Below, piece after piece: positions 24,839-35,939 of a stretch of 64,000 nt of DNA. Below the pieces are notes generated by a model. The model saw only the letters and a program-made list of their open reading frames with translations. It made no database searches and was not told the DNA's origin. This stretch comes from Saksenaea vasiformis B4078 (taxonomy: Eukaryota; Mucoromycota; Mucoromycetes; Mucorales; Saksenaeaceae): NCBI GenBank assembly GCA_000697055.1, contig JNDT01001341.1, positions 1 through 64,000 of the forward strand, given 5' to 3'. Positions within the stretch are counted from its first letter, which is position 1, and each line of letters opens with the position of its first letter. A program made the position numbers and the translations under genes.

Positions 24839-27495
24839 ATGTCAGGCTCATCAAGCGGAAGACGCATACGGTTCACTTACGACTTCGTCGTTAAAGCGTA
24901 TCTCTGCGAAAGAGCTGAGATGCGCCGAATTCCTTTTAGTGGGGAAAACGGCTACAGTGGATATACTTCATATGCTGAACTTGTGGAAAAGGTATTCAAG
25001 AAAGATGCATAAAGAACTAGCACTCATTTGTTTTTTAGATCAAAACAGCTTTCAATTTGGCGTCAACGGAGTACCGGATAACTTACAGAGATCACGAAGG
25101 TGACGATATTGGTATCTCAAGTGATGAAGAATTCGAGGATGCAATCAAGTGGTGCAGCAGTTTGGATCAAACAGGTGCACGAATCCTTCGTATGAAGATT
25201 TTGGATAACCTATCAAAGCCGGATACCAAGCCAGCGGCATTTGAGAAAGCCAAGACAAACGAAGCTTCATTCTCAGCCGAAGCAACTCCGACAAACCCTG
25301 AACTACGTGGAGAAGAAGTTCTTGTCACTTCCGTGCAAAAGCTTATCGGTCATCTTGAGAAAAGTTTGGGCACTCTTCAAATTTCCGCTCAAGAAAATAT
25401 GAACACACTTGTGCGTTCTCTCCAGGATGCAGCCTCTCGAGCTGCTACCGAAGCGACGGTACATATCCAAAAGGCAGCATCGCCTACTAGCTGTCCTTCT
25501 TCTTCTTCTTCTGCAAAAGGAAAAGAATGCGAAGCAAGAGTTTTATGTAATAACTGCTACCAGTTAATTACAAGGTTAGGATGCGCAAAAGTTTATTTGT
25601 TGCTGAAACAATTTCTCATGGTCACGCTAGTAAGAGGTACCGGTGCCTCACTTGCGATGATTACGATTTATGTCACAGCTGCCTTGTTCGTGGCGTGGAA
25701 CATACAAAAGGCCATCGATTTAGACCCGTTCGCAATAACGAAGACAAGTTTGTACAAACACCTAGTCTTGAAAAAGAGCAACCCAGCACCCATCGCAAAC
25801 ATGCATGTAGCATGTGCGACTCTGACATCAACAATACTGGTTACGCTTGTAGCGTTTGCCCTGGTAAGGAAAAAATAGGAGTTCTGTTTATACACTCTTC
25901 TGATTTGCTTCCTCTAAAGATTTCAGCCTCTGTCTGAATTGCTATGGCGCCACTGAGCATGATCCATCCCATACATTTACCACTCGCTCGCCCAACACGG
26001 ACGAAACGCCATCGACTACGAAAGGTAGGCAACAGCAAGATGAGGCTCATCCATTCATTATATGAATAGGAATCCTTCATGAAGGCGTCATATGCGATCA
26101 GTGCGATTCTAATATTTACAATATTCGCTACAAAGTATGTTCTACAAGATGAAGCGACATTTTTTCTTAATTCTTTTTCTTAATGTCAGTGTGGCCACTG
26201 CGATGACTACGATCTTTGTGAAAAGTGTGAACCGAATGCGCCTTCAATCCACGATCCAGCCCATGTATTTCTTAAACTTCGATCACCCATCCACTTTGGC
26301 TCGAATTTCTTGTCTCCTCTTTTACCTTCGTTTCCCAACGCATATACCAGATCACCGCCATCCTATCGGACGCCCGCGTCTAGCATGACTGCAACTGCCT
26401 CTTCTTCGGTCGAGCAAGTAAAGGCTGCGCCCATGAGCAAACCTCCCAAGCCAGAAGAGCAAGATGTACAGATGACGAAGCCAAACAGCGAGGTTCCAGA
26501 AGACCTTACAGAACGAAAAGATGGCATACTTTCAGCTTTGTTTGTCGCAGACGGTAGTATCCCTGATGGCACTGTTCTTCGTCCTGGAACACAAATCCAA
26601 AAAGTAAGAACTTTTTTTTTCATTTTGTTACAAACGTTTTATTGGTCTTTTTTAGATCTGGAGACTTAGAAACAATGGGCAAATTCCATGGCCTGCTGGG
26701 TCGCGTTTGTTATTCACAGGAGGAGAAATCTTCCGAGCATACCCGTTGAACGACCCTCCAAGTTTCCTTGTCCCTGTCACAGCACCACAACAAGAGACGC
26801 ATGTGGTCGCTATGCTCCAAACACCCGATGCGCCAGGGCGTTATGTCAGTTATTTCCGAATGATGACACCCGATGGCACACGGTTTGGAGATCTTCTTTG
26901 GTGTGACATTACTGTCGAAGAAACAGAACCAAAGCAAGCTGTCGAAAACCCAAGTACAAACATGATCTATCCTACTCTTTCAGCGAATCCTAGCGTCCAT
27001 ATGGAAGACGAGGACCGATCTTCCGTTTCCGTTGACAACTACAGTGTCACGACAGCTACTGTATCCATCGTTACTGACTCGCCACATAGCCATACACCTT
27101 CAAGCCGATTTTCCACAAGCGAAGGTGATTACGATCTGAGAGAACTTTCCGATCAACAAGGGCCGTCAGCACGCAGCTCTTTGCAGCGCAATATGTCGAC
27201 CAATGACTTTGTGTTCGTCGGCGCTAAAGAAAACCATTCACCCGATTTTGTTACACCAAATGGTTCTTCACGTGGAGGTACGCCTCCTGGAAGAGATTTC
27301 GATTCAGCGGAAATCTACCAGACACAGTTGAAACAGATTCATGAAATGGTAAGCGAGACATGTATAACCTGGTAACTAATCTGAAGGTAGGGTCTCACTT
27401 TTTGCGATGACCTTGCATTACGTCTGCTGGAGAAACATAACGGCAGTGTAGATCAGGTGATCCCTGAAATTCTTGAAATCCTTTATCCCGAATAA
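24839..27495 (+). CDS. NBR1: NBR1-type selective autophagy receptor (PB1, three ZZ, FW, UBA)
   Basis: Eight exons: 24839-24991, 25039-25574, 25631-25863, 25920-26024, 26070-26134, 26190-26603, 26656-27348, 27391-27495; about 767 residues. An N-terminal PB1 domain (residues about 8-95) has a basic start (RIRFTYDFVVKAYL) and an acidic cluster (DHEGDDIGISSDEEFEDAI). Three ZZ zinc fingers follow: LCNNC..YRCLTCDDYDLCHSC, HACSMC..YACSVC..LCLNC, and VICDQC..CGHCDDYDLCEKC (about 348-385). The FW domain has IWRLRNNGQIPWPAG and GDLLWCDITVEE. A C-terminal UBA reads LTFCDDLALRLLEKHNGSVD. This is the Nbr1 layout; such receptors link ubiquitinated cargo to Atg8. A candidate Atg8-interacting motif, DFVFV, lies at about residue 686, between FW and UBA, where animal NBR1 also has one. 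Intron 2 must be removed to rebuild the first ZZ. Confidence 0.93.
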
Positions 27496-27654
27496 GGCAT
27501 CCATTTTTATCTTTATTTTGAACATGTGTGTTTTGATCGGAACAGCAGCAAAAATAAAACAGAGTGTGCTGATTTTAAACAGGCTGACATTTAACCTTCT
27601 CCACGTTTGATATGAATATTGGATATGGACTAAGCATTTGATGCGTCTTTGCCG

Positions 27655-28365
27655 TGACAAGTGGTTTATTTTGCGTCAATCCAAGGAATAGTTCGGATCT
27701 GAGTAACCCCATTGTTGCATTAAAGTGCTTCAGTGATAGATTTTCGATATCCCATCAGAAAGCAGTAAAAATGTGCTCAAGGTAAGGAAAAATGTCCCAT
27801 TGAAACAAGAAATTGTTTTTGCATTGAGGTGCTTCAGTGATGGATCCCCAGTATCCCATCGGAAAGCAGTAAAAATGTTTCGAGATAAGAACAGGTTTCA
27901 TCCAAATGATCCATATTTAAAGGCACACATGAATCATTTTTTTCTTTGGCTCTGCTCATCTTTAACATCCCCGGTAAGGATGTCAATTTATATACATACC
28001 GAATTATTCATGCTTTCTTTGTCTATCCTTTAGCCTGCATAACCTCTACCCCGAACTGTCCTGGCAGTGGTGTAGCCCCTTGTTCACCAACAGGTAAGCA
28101 AACATCATCGCACGCTGCCTTATCCAACTTCCACAACAGAACCTCGCCAGACGTTGCACCGCTTCAAGTGCTCTGCGCGGCGCAGCCTCTCACCACTGGC
28201 CGTCGTCTCCACACCGGTTCCACCAGTCAAGGTGCGGGCCTGGCCCAGGCCTGTAGGCCTGATTACCTTCGAGGTAAGCAAAAGGACATTATCTTCCATT
28301 TACTAAACGTGAATGGTTTTTTATGCTGCTCCAACAAATCATGCGTCCATCTGGGAAACAAGTTG
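27655..28365 (+). repeat. dispersed repeat family, copy 4
   Basis: Near-continuous match to 17395-18140, beginning about 160 bp downstream of the NBR1 stop. This copy has an internal duplication: the segment GTGCTTCAGTGAT.GAT..TATCCCATC.GAAAGCAG occurs twice (around 27726 and 27831). The 3' end (TTTTTTATGCTGCTCCAACA) abuts the first exon I can read of the following unrecognised gene. Confidence 0.75.
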
Positions 28366-28388
28366 GTGTAAGTAAACATATTTCTTAG

Positions 28389-29863
28389 AACATCGGCGGC
28401 CGCTCAGACGTTGCATATTTATCCGTCATCTTTCAATTCGGAAAACGGTTTCATGTCTATAAAACTTCTGGACATCCGCCCTTGACGACTGTCAATGAAA
28501 GTATGTATACAGTTGTTTAATACGATAACAATACTCGTTATTGATTTATATTGCTACAAATTCGTTTTTATCTCAGCAGTAGCGAGCGTCCAGCTCTTAC
28601 AGCATTTATAAAGAAGGAAGACCTACATGCCTTGACTACATTGAGCAGTTTGATGACTGTGAAACCGCATAGTCCACTTGACGATGCGGTGTGCAACAAC
28701 TCTGCACAAGAATCTAATCAAAGGAAAGGCTTTGATGAACAATGTCAATTGGAAAAAGCTATCGGAGACTGCCAAGGCACGAGAGGAACCGAAGGTCGGC
28801 GCGGTACATTGTATACGTCTGCAGTTCCGTATGTTACAAACAATCTAGCAACAACTCTTCGAACGGTAATGGGGAATTATAGAAAGCGCTCGCACTCTAA
28901 ACTTTTTTCTTTTTTTTTCTCTTTTTTTTCTGCTGCACAGACAAACGTAAATTTGACAGCGGCAGGAAGGACAGAGATGGCCGATGAGATAGGGGTACCG
29001 TGATCGCTCGATATAACGATACCCTCGGTGGAAAGGAAATTCATCACTGCATCGAGAATATCGTTTAAGCACACATGCAATATTTATAGCCTACCGATTC
29101 TGTTCCAAAAAAAAATCATAATATCGAGAATATTGCTATATCGAATATCGTTATATCGAGCGACCACTGTAGAGGAGATGGAGGAGACCGAGAGTGCAGA
29201 GGAATCCGAAGAGATTGACTGCGAACTTTGGTAGCAGTTGCCTGGAGTCCTTGTAGCATGAAATGTACGCTCGTTTTATCGACATCAGCATCAAGTTCTC
29301 TGGCGCACTATTTTTAAATATTAAAGCAATCGTCGATGTATGTACCGAAATTATTGTTGGAAATAATGGAATGATTGCTGAAAGTAACCTATATTATTTT
29401 CCTTCCATACGAGTAGTCCTTGCTCGAAAAGCAAATCAATCCTACAAATGGAAGACTACAACTGGCAAAGCTTGACTTTGACGACTCGGAGAGCGCGCTT
29501 ATAGACGTAGTCTACAATGCGTAGATGTTACTTTCTCTCTTGCTATGGATCTTTATCGTAATGATATGACGTTTTCGTAGAATTGCGAGGCTTCCTCTTA
29601 TAACGACCGATGCAGAAGTTGGTGAACTAGAAATGATCACTTTCTATTTGGATCCGATTCCTCGCCCAGTATTGCAAGAGCCGGATGAAATGCGGCTTCT
29701 GCGGTGGTATGTGCGCTAATATTCAGACACATAGCTATACTAAAGCCAACGCTTATATAGGATCAATCGTCTATGTGCTGAGGTCGAAGACAGCAACGCA
29801 AATCTGGCACAACCCTTCTTGTGCAACCACTTTCCTGCGTATACGACATTTGTCAGCACATGA
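28389..29863 (+). CDS. unrecognised multi-exon gene, 5' end not found, with a MITE at an intron position
   Basis: Eight exons join in one frame to a stop at 29861-29863: 28389-28504, 28577-28865, 28941-28994, 29175-29230, 29289-29337, 29417-29520, 29581-29706, 29761-29863 (299 codons including the stop). The C-terminal half is convincingly protein-like: IKFSGALFLNIKAIVDSLLE, INPTNGRLQLAKLDFDDSES, RLPLITTDAEVGELEMITFY, PRPVLQEPDEMRLLRWINRL. An acidic stretch (MEETESAEESEEIDCE) comes before it. I do not recognise a family. The gap between exons 3 and 4 contains a 172-bp MITE and splices in phase only if the element is removed. No start codon was found: the nearest upstream in-frame ATG (28323) would need a 21-nt intron and lies in repeat copy 4. 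The gene may be truncated or pseudogenised at its 5' end. Confidence 0.55.
28998..29169. mobile_element. 172-bp MITE with TA target-site duplication (Tc1/mariner/pogo-like ends)
   Basis: The left end reads CCGTGATCGCTCGATATAACG and the right end, read inverted, CAGTGGTCGCTCGATATAACG, so about 23-bp terminal inverted repeats with two mismatches. Both ends are flanked by TA (28996-28997 and 29170-29171), the duplication made by Tc1/mariner-superfamily transposases. There is no room for a transposase, so it is a non-autonomous element. Further inverted ATATCG-rich sequence lies inside the right half. Confidence 0.85.
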
Positions 29864-30114
29864 GACTTTTTTGAATTCGGTCTATGATTTGACACGCGCA
29901 AAAAATGGTAGCGGAGAACGAGGTTGAATGATTTTTCCTTTTTTTTTTATTTTTTTTTTTTTTCAGTCAGTGCTTTGACCTTGAGTGAACCAAAGATAAA
30001 TCTAATGCTCTAGCAGTTATATTAAACTCTAGCAATGACTTGATGTAGTATATGCGTCGACGAGAGGAAAAGAAACGGGCGTAAAAAAGGAAAAAAAAAG
30101 TATCTGCACAAAGA

Positions 30115-31160
30115 TTATTCCGACTTTTTACTCGCGTCGACTGAGATTTCTTTTAATGCAGTAAGCATGACTTCGCGAACAGAAGTGCTCAATTCTTCAA
30201 TCGAAGCAGAATCGCCTTCAATGCCTTCGGTTGAAACAGGAGGTAACACTAAGAAAACGCCCCTTTAGTTTACCCATGCACACCCTTTTGTTCAACAATA
30301 TTACCTCGGATGTTCACAGTGCCCGCATCGAAGCGCTTGGACTTTGAGTTGTAAAGATTTTGATAGTTGGCAATCACGATAGGAATGATAGGCACGTGTG
30401 CTTGCACGGCCATGTGGAAAGCGCCCTTTTTGAAAGGAAGAAGCGTAATCTCGGATGAATGGCCACGTGTGCCTTCAGGGAAGATCCAGACGCTTGTCTA
30501 CCCATTTCTTTTAACCGACGTTGTCAAAGATACACTCATCCCTACCTTCTTTCTGTGGATGTCATCAGCTGCCTTGCGAGCTTCTTTAATGGCACTGTCT
30601 CTGTTCTTGCGATCCAGGAATATAGCATTACTCAAGGTCACTAATTCGCGCTTTGTTAATTTCCCGAGACTCCTTCCCCCCCCCCAAAAAAAAAAAATGC
30701 GGTCAAACAATGACAACTTACTGTACCAGCCCAAGAATGGATAGTACTTGATTGCCTTTTTGGCGACAATGGAGGTGTCCTTTGGGAATACGGATGCCAT
30801 TATCATGATATCGAGACTTGTCTGGTGATTGCAGACAAATACAGCCGGGCCTTTTGTTAGATCCAAATTTTCCTGTCCTTCAATATTGGCAGAAATCCCG
30901 GTAAGATAGCCACCCAAATAATAGTAGCCTCGAGAAACGGACCAATTAATAAGTCCTGATTTGCCAAACAAAGGCAGTAGCAATGAAGCAATGACGCCGT
31001 AGGCTGCCATGATGGCCATTGTAATCACGGCCATAATCGATCTATAGTAGTAGCCGCCGCGTTTTCGGTACCATGACAGGAACAGCACAGTGGAGACGAA
31101 ACCAGCACTGGTTACTAGGTAATAATTGGACTTTAGCTTCGAAGCGAAAGAGCTGACCAT
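30115..31160 (-). CDS. 1-acyl-sn-glycerol-3-phosphate acyltransferase (PlsC family)
   Basis: Four minus-strand exons in coding order: 30727-31160, 30546-30672, 30305-30497, 30115-30248; about 295 residues. Two or three hydrophobic N-terminal segments are followed by acyltransferase motif I, NHQTSLD (residues 111-117), and motif III, FPEGTRG (about 193-199), then PFKKGAFHMAVQ and VPIIPIVIANYQNLY. These are the hallmarks of lysophosphatidic acid acyltransferase (yeast Slc1, human AGPAT1/2), which makes phosphatidic acid at the ER. The first intron uses GTACAG as donor and ends after a T/G-rich run. It is the only combination I found that avoids stops and it yields FLGWSLGKLTKREL followed by NAIFLDRKNRD, as in the family. 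The C-terminus ends SVDASKKSE. Start chosen at the first ATG after a likely 5' untranslated intron; an upstream in-frame ATG exists. Confidence 0.88.
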
Positions 31161-32235
31161 GAACGTACCTAGAATGGGCATGGTTGAATGAAGAGAGACA
31201 AAGAAGCAATACAGGACGGAAAAGGGATCCAAATAAGGTCCAAAATTGGCCAAAAATTGGGATGACATGTGAATTTGACGCCGATGAGTTGAGTTTTTGT
31301 CGTTACTCAAACCGTCCTCAAATAAGAGGTCGAGTCGTTCCTCCAAGATCATCCTTAAACAAATGTGGAAATAAGTATCACTACGTCTTAGGTCATGCAG
31401 TTACAACATTACATGGGATCATTATTTTCATATTGATGATTGATATGCACATGCTTACCCACCCTGAAGCGTACGCTGATTATCTTATGAAAGACTTGCA
31501 CTACATTCATTTCCCTCTCCGTGGCTTAAGAACTACGGCTTACGTTTCTAAGAGTAAAACCGTTGCAGTTCATCCCATCATGATGAGTGATGTAATCTGG
31601 TAGATTGCAATGACTTTCCCTGTGACATCTATGACGGTAATGCAGTCCATTCGTGGGAAACATTACTTCTTGCTTTCTTACGGTAGATAAACCGATGCGC
31701 TTGTCCAATTAAACAGGGAATGATCCTATCCCTCCGAACCCTGAGAGTTACCTAACCGTCTCATATGGATCGTAGCATGAAAAGTCGCTTGATTTAAATT
31801 GTATACGTTGCTCTAGAGGTCAGTAAAGATACGAAACGTAAAGGAATGATTTGAAGCATGAGTGTCATCAGCTGTGTGTGATATGACCCGAGTCGGGCAG
31901 CGTTTTGTATTCCGGGATCAAAAGACATACGTATAATAAACAACTGGGCATACCACTCTCGCTGGTTACTAACAACTAATGATCTTGTGATAACTTGGTA
32001 TCATTTTCATATTAGTATAACCTCTTGGGGGTCTGGTGGCAGACAGTATGAGAGAACGTGTATGAAGTCAATGGAGGGACCACATCCTCCGCACTTGTCC
32101 TTCATTGGCCGAACTGGGATTCGGTACGCGATTGGCTAGCTCGACTTTCCCAGCTTTGGTCAACTTGAAAAAACTCAGCAACTACGTGCTGGTGACAATC
32201 TCAGCGCGGGACAAGGACTAAAACGCAGGTGCGCC
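31161..32235. other. divergent intergenic region between acyltransferase and ARPC2
   Basis: Holds the promoters of the two divergent genes. The acyltransferase frame stays open upstream to about 31352 but without conserved sequence. No other gene seen. Confidence 0.45.
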
Positions 32236-33491
32236 ATGATTCTACTAGATTATCATAACGCTATCATCAAGGACATTCTAGAGACCAAACTCAAAGGGTA
32301 AGTTTTGCTCTACCGAAAACCGTTGTCCTATGGACCACGCATATCCTTTCTCTATAAAACAATTTTGGGCCATTCTTTTCTTTCGCTTGGCTCATCTTGG
32401 CATTAGGGAAAGGCAAGATGCTGTGGATATGACAGTTGTTGACTTTGACGGTGTCAAATACAAATTAACTACACCCGAGAAAAAGACCATCATTCAGCTG
32501 TCGTTGCAATGGGCTTGTTATCCTCAACTCGTGTCCTACGGAGCAAACGACGTCCTGCAACGAGAGTACGCCGGCTATGTGTCCGCCACGCCTGAGCAAG
32601 GTTATGACGTGACACTAACAATTGACTTGGAGCAAGTGCCACAGGATCAAGGTAAGAAAAAAGAAAAAACGACAGAACCATCGATTCAAATGCTTTACAG
32701 AAGCAAGAGACGAACTCATCCGCAAGATTTCGTTGTTGAAACGTAACTTATTGGCAGCACCTTTTGAAAAAGCCTTTGCAGAACAAGAACTTTACGAGGA
32801 CGAGTCCAAGCCGAATCCGACTTCGGAGCTGATGGCTGTTCATTACCGTGAAGAGGAAGCCATTTATATCAAGTCTAATTTCGATCGTGTCACAGTGATC
32901 TTTAGCACTAAATTTAAGGATGAAACAGACAAGATCTTTGGCAAAGTGTTTTTACAGGTAAAAAAGAAAAAGAAAAAGAAAAAAAAAGAGAATCAGGCGT
33001 AATGGAAATGAACTCTTCGTGCAGGAATTTGTGGATGCCCGACGTCGACCAGCGGGACAGAATGCACCTCAAGTGCTGTATACTACACGGGAACCACCAA
33101 TGGAATTGCGCCGTTTGAACGTTCAGGATAGCGATGAAATTAGCTATGTGACCTTTGGTAAGATTTCTTTTTCTTTCGATGAGTATATAATTTAGTTTTT
33201 GTTACAGTTCTCTTTCCTCGACATTTTACTAGAGGCGATGTACGTGAAGAGACTATTTCTCGTATTCAAATCTTCCGAGATTATCTTCACTATCATATCA
33301 AATGTTCCAAGGCTTATATGCACACACGTATGAGAGCACGCGTTCGTGATTTCTTGAAGGTTTTGAACCGCGCTAAACCGGAAATTACCAATGTGGAAAA
33401 GAAGACAGCTAGGTAAGGGTTATTTGTGTCGCCCGATCCGTTATTTCTAACACTGAAAATTATTAGTGGCAGGACATTCCGCAGAAGTTAA
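32236..33491 (+). CDS. ARPC2: Arp2/3 complex subunit 2 (p34-Arc)
   Basis: Six exons: 32236-32297, 32407-32651, 32701-32957, 33025-33157, 33208-33412, 33467-33491; about 308 residues, the normal ARPC2 size. It begins [19 protein letters not shown] and continues with [10 protein letters not shown], then [47 protein letters not shown] and [10 protein letters not shown]. The C-terminal helix is [20 protein letters not shown] followed by [15 protein letters not shown]2 with ARPC4 forms the structural core of the Arp2/3 complex that nucleates branched actin, used at fungal actin patches and in endocytosis. The last exon encodes only [16 protein letters not shown]-rich intron 3 could be mistaken for coding sequence. 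Confidence 0.95.
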
Positions 33492-33878
33492 ATAAGGATA
33501 AAGGGGCAAAACACTAAAAAAAAAAGAGAAAAGATAATGCATAAGGCAGTTCCTTTTTTTTTTTACTACTATATGCTTGTGACGCTTGAGGGGAAGTGTT
33601 TTATATATCTCTGTTATTTGATCTTTTGTCTGTGTGAGGATAGAGGTGTGTATGCGTGTGAGAAGGGGAAAGGGGAACTTGGAAAAAAAGGAACGATGAG
33701 GTTGCACATAAAATTTGCGTTCAGCAAACTATGCTCCATGGATTTCATAACGGAGCAGGAAGCCGGGTTCCTTTTTGTTTCTCAGGAGTTGAATCTGTAC
33801 CGACAGCTGATAACTTTGTGTACCTTTTGAAGACAGTTTCCCTTTTCCTTGTTTTCCTTACAATATTACTTTGAAATT
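33492..33878. other. intergenic region ARPC2 to kinase
   Basis: ARPC2 3' flank and promoter of the kinase gene. AT-rich with T/A homopolymers; no coding signal. Confidence 0.5.
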
Positions 33879-35474
33879 ATGGGTGCCACTTGTTGCAAAT
33901 TAGACAATGACGATGATAGAAACGAAGGTTTGCAAGAGACCCAAAATGAACATGCTATTTACTAGTTATTTGCCCAGACGTTCAGCTGAGCCACTTCCAC
34001 CCTTCGCGCGTAATCGGTGTAGGCAACTATGGGAAGGTCCGAATGGTACTTCATAAACGGACCGGCCGCAAATTTGCACTAAAGTACATTTGCAAAGACC
34101 TGTGCATTCAACGTAAAATGGTCAACCACTTGATTGCCGAACGCAGTTTATTGGAACAGATCCAGCACCCTCTCATCGTTAACTTGCGCTATGCGTTTCA
34201 GGACGACAGTCATTTGTTTATGGTCTTGGATTTGATGCTTGGAGGTGATCTCCGCTATCTGCTCAACCGCTGTGGTCCTTTGAGGGAGATACAAGTCCGG
34301 TTTTACGTTGCAAATATCGCCTTATGTCTAGGTCATTTGCATCAACGACGTATTATCCATCGGTGAGACCGGAGCGGATTTTGAAACATCTATGCATGGC
34401 TGATCCTAACCCTGTGACTATAGAGATATCAAGCCCGACAATATCCTGCTGGATGACAAGGGGTACGCGCATCTGACAGATTTTAACGTCGCCACCTATT
34501 TTTCCAATGAAAATCCCTGCCACTGGTCTGTTGCGGGCTCCTTAGCTTATATGGCACCTGAAATGTTATCAGGCCAAGGTTATACAGCCTCGGTAGATTG
34601 GTGGAGTCTCGGTGTCGTGGCCTTTGAACTTTTGTTCGGCAGAGTAAGAATCTCCTACCTTTGCATTAAAAGGTAATAACTGACAACAACTTTTTTAGCG
34701 CCCTTTTATGGCTTCGTCAAATGAATGTTTGAAGAAATCGATTGTATGCGAAGCGTTACAATTCCCTGACAACGTATATCAGCTTGTTTCGGCAGACTGT
34801 CTCGACGTTCTTGTCGGGGTGAGTTGTTGAACGTTTCACAATTTTAAAGGAACTAATGCAGCTGTAGCTTCTGACAAAGTCTCCGTGTCAACGATTAGGC
34901 TGTGGCCCACAGGGTTTTGAAAAATTTAAAAAACATCCGTGGTTCCGAGGCTTAGATTGGGATTTACTCGAACGAAAGGAAGCAACACCTGTGTTCATAC
35001 CCAGCGTAGGTTTCACTCATTTCATCATTCGATCTGTACACGTGTGTACTCAATTTATCTGTTTTTTGACATCTGCATCTACAGAGTCAGGTGTCTAACT
35101 TTGACCCTGCGCACGATTTGGAAGGAGCAGTCGCAGCAGAAGAAGAACCGCTCTGGCGACACTACAGACGTCCTGCAGCTCCCAGGCCAATCTGTGATCC
35201 TTATCAGCCTGTAACAGAGGATGCACGATGGCGACAAGGGATGGAAGAAAACTTTCTACCCTATGATTATACAAAGGCGCAAAAGCGCAAGCGATGCAAA
35301 TTCTGGCCCAGTCTGAAACGACAAGATAGCCAGCCGTTCAAACAGCTACGTGAACATTTCGATCACTCCAAGTACCGTCTTCAAGGTTACGTGCCCGCAT
35401 CAATGACCGATGATGAAGATGACGACGAATCACCGGTTAGATTAGAAAGGAAACGTATATCCTTTGGGTTTTGA
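33879..35474 (+). CDS. STK32/YANK-type Ser/Thr protein kinase, probably N-myristoylated
   Basis: Six exons: 33879-33927, 33978-34362, 34424-34643, 34699-34818, 34868-35005, 35085-35474; about 433 residues. The start MGATCCKLD places a Gly at position 2 and a double Cys after it, a plausible myristoylation and palmitoylation signal. Kinase landmarks are [33 protein letters not shown] (about 144-155), DFN (about 164-166) in place of the usual DFG, APEM and [22 protein letters not shown] is characteristic of the STK32 (YANK) branch of the AGC group. After the kinase core comes [20 protein letters not shown], then an AGC-like tail with [20 protein letters not shown]. The substrate and pathway of this family are poorly known. 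Confidence 0.9.
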
Positions 35475-35939
35475 AGAATAAGTGTTACTCCTTTCTTACT
35501 ATTCTCCCGCCCTTCTCCTCCTCCTCCTTGCCCTCCTCTCCTCCTTTTCCTCCTCCTTTCCTCCTCTTGTATTTATTGCCGAAGGATACAGATAGCCCAC
35601 ATTCACTCACACCTTTCCCTCCTACTTCTTTTCTTTGTACAAAATATCATTGTTTATATCTTTTTTTTTTGTTTCCTTTCATGCTCTTGTATCATTCAAA
35701 ATTCATGATAGAAACTTCCTTTCGTAGCTCTTCTTCTCTAGGGTGACCTTATACAGATCATTAGTTTTAAACGTTTGTGATATCAGCGCCGATCAAAAAA
35801 AAAAAAAAAGAGAAGGCCCGTTATTCCCCGGGAAGCACAAAATGCTCACATCGTTTAGACGCGATTTTCCGACCAGTATAAGAAAACAGTCTGGTCATTA
35901 GCTTAAACTTGTTTCTTTGCCATTTATTTTTGTTAAGCA
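35475..35939. other. intergenic region with C/T-rich 3' flank
   Basis: Begins with a strongly C/T-rich 3' flank (about 35490-35690, CTCCTCC runs) downstream of the kinase stop. The rest is the promoter side of the DUF4396 gene. No gene seen. Confidence 0.5.

Noticed and set aside
25575..25878. Continuation of NBR1 exon 2 as one long frame to 25878
   Set aside because: The readthrough has a hydrophobic, non-ZZ sequence. Removing the 56-nt intron 25575-25630 rebuilds a perfect ZZ finger in the other frame.
27773..28371. Open frames within dispersed repeat copy 4
   Set aside because: The corresponding frames in copy 3 are broken differently, so they are chance survivors within a repeat rather than genes.
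30700..31352. Upstream N-terminal extension of the acyltransferase to 31352
   Set aside because: The extra residues are not hydrophobic or conserved-looking, and an AG acceptor just before the chosen ATG suggests a 5' untranslated intron.
32622..33002. Frame across the ARPC2 intron with a poly-Lys tail
   Set aside because: The frame runs through ARPC2 introns; the poly-Lys is the GAAAAAG-rich intron 3.
35471..35746. Pro/Ser/Leu-rich 91-codon frame after the kinase stop
   Set aside because: It is the translation of a C/T-rich 3' flank, with no coding features.
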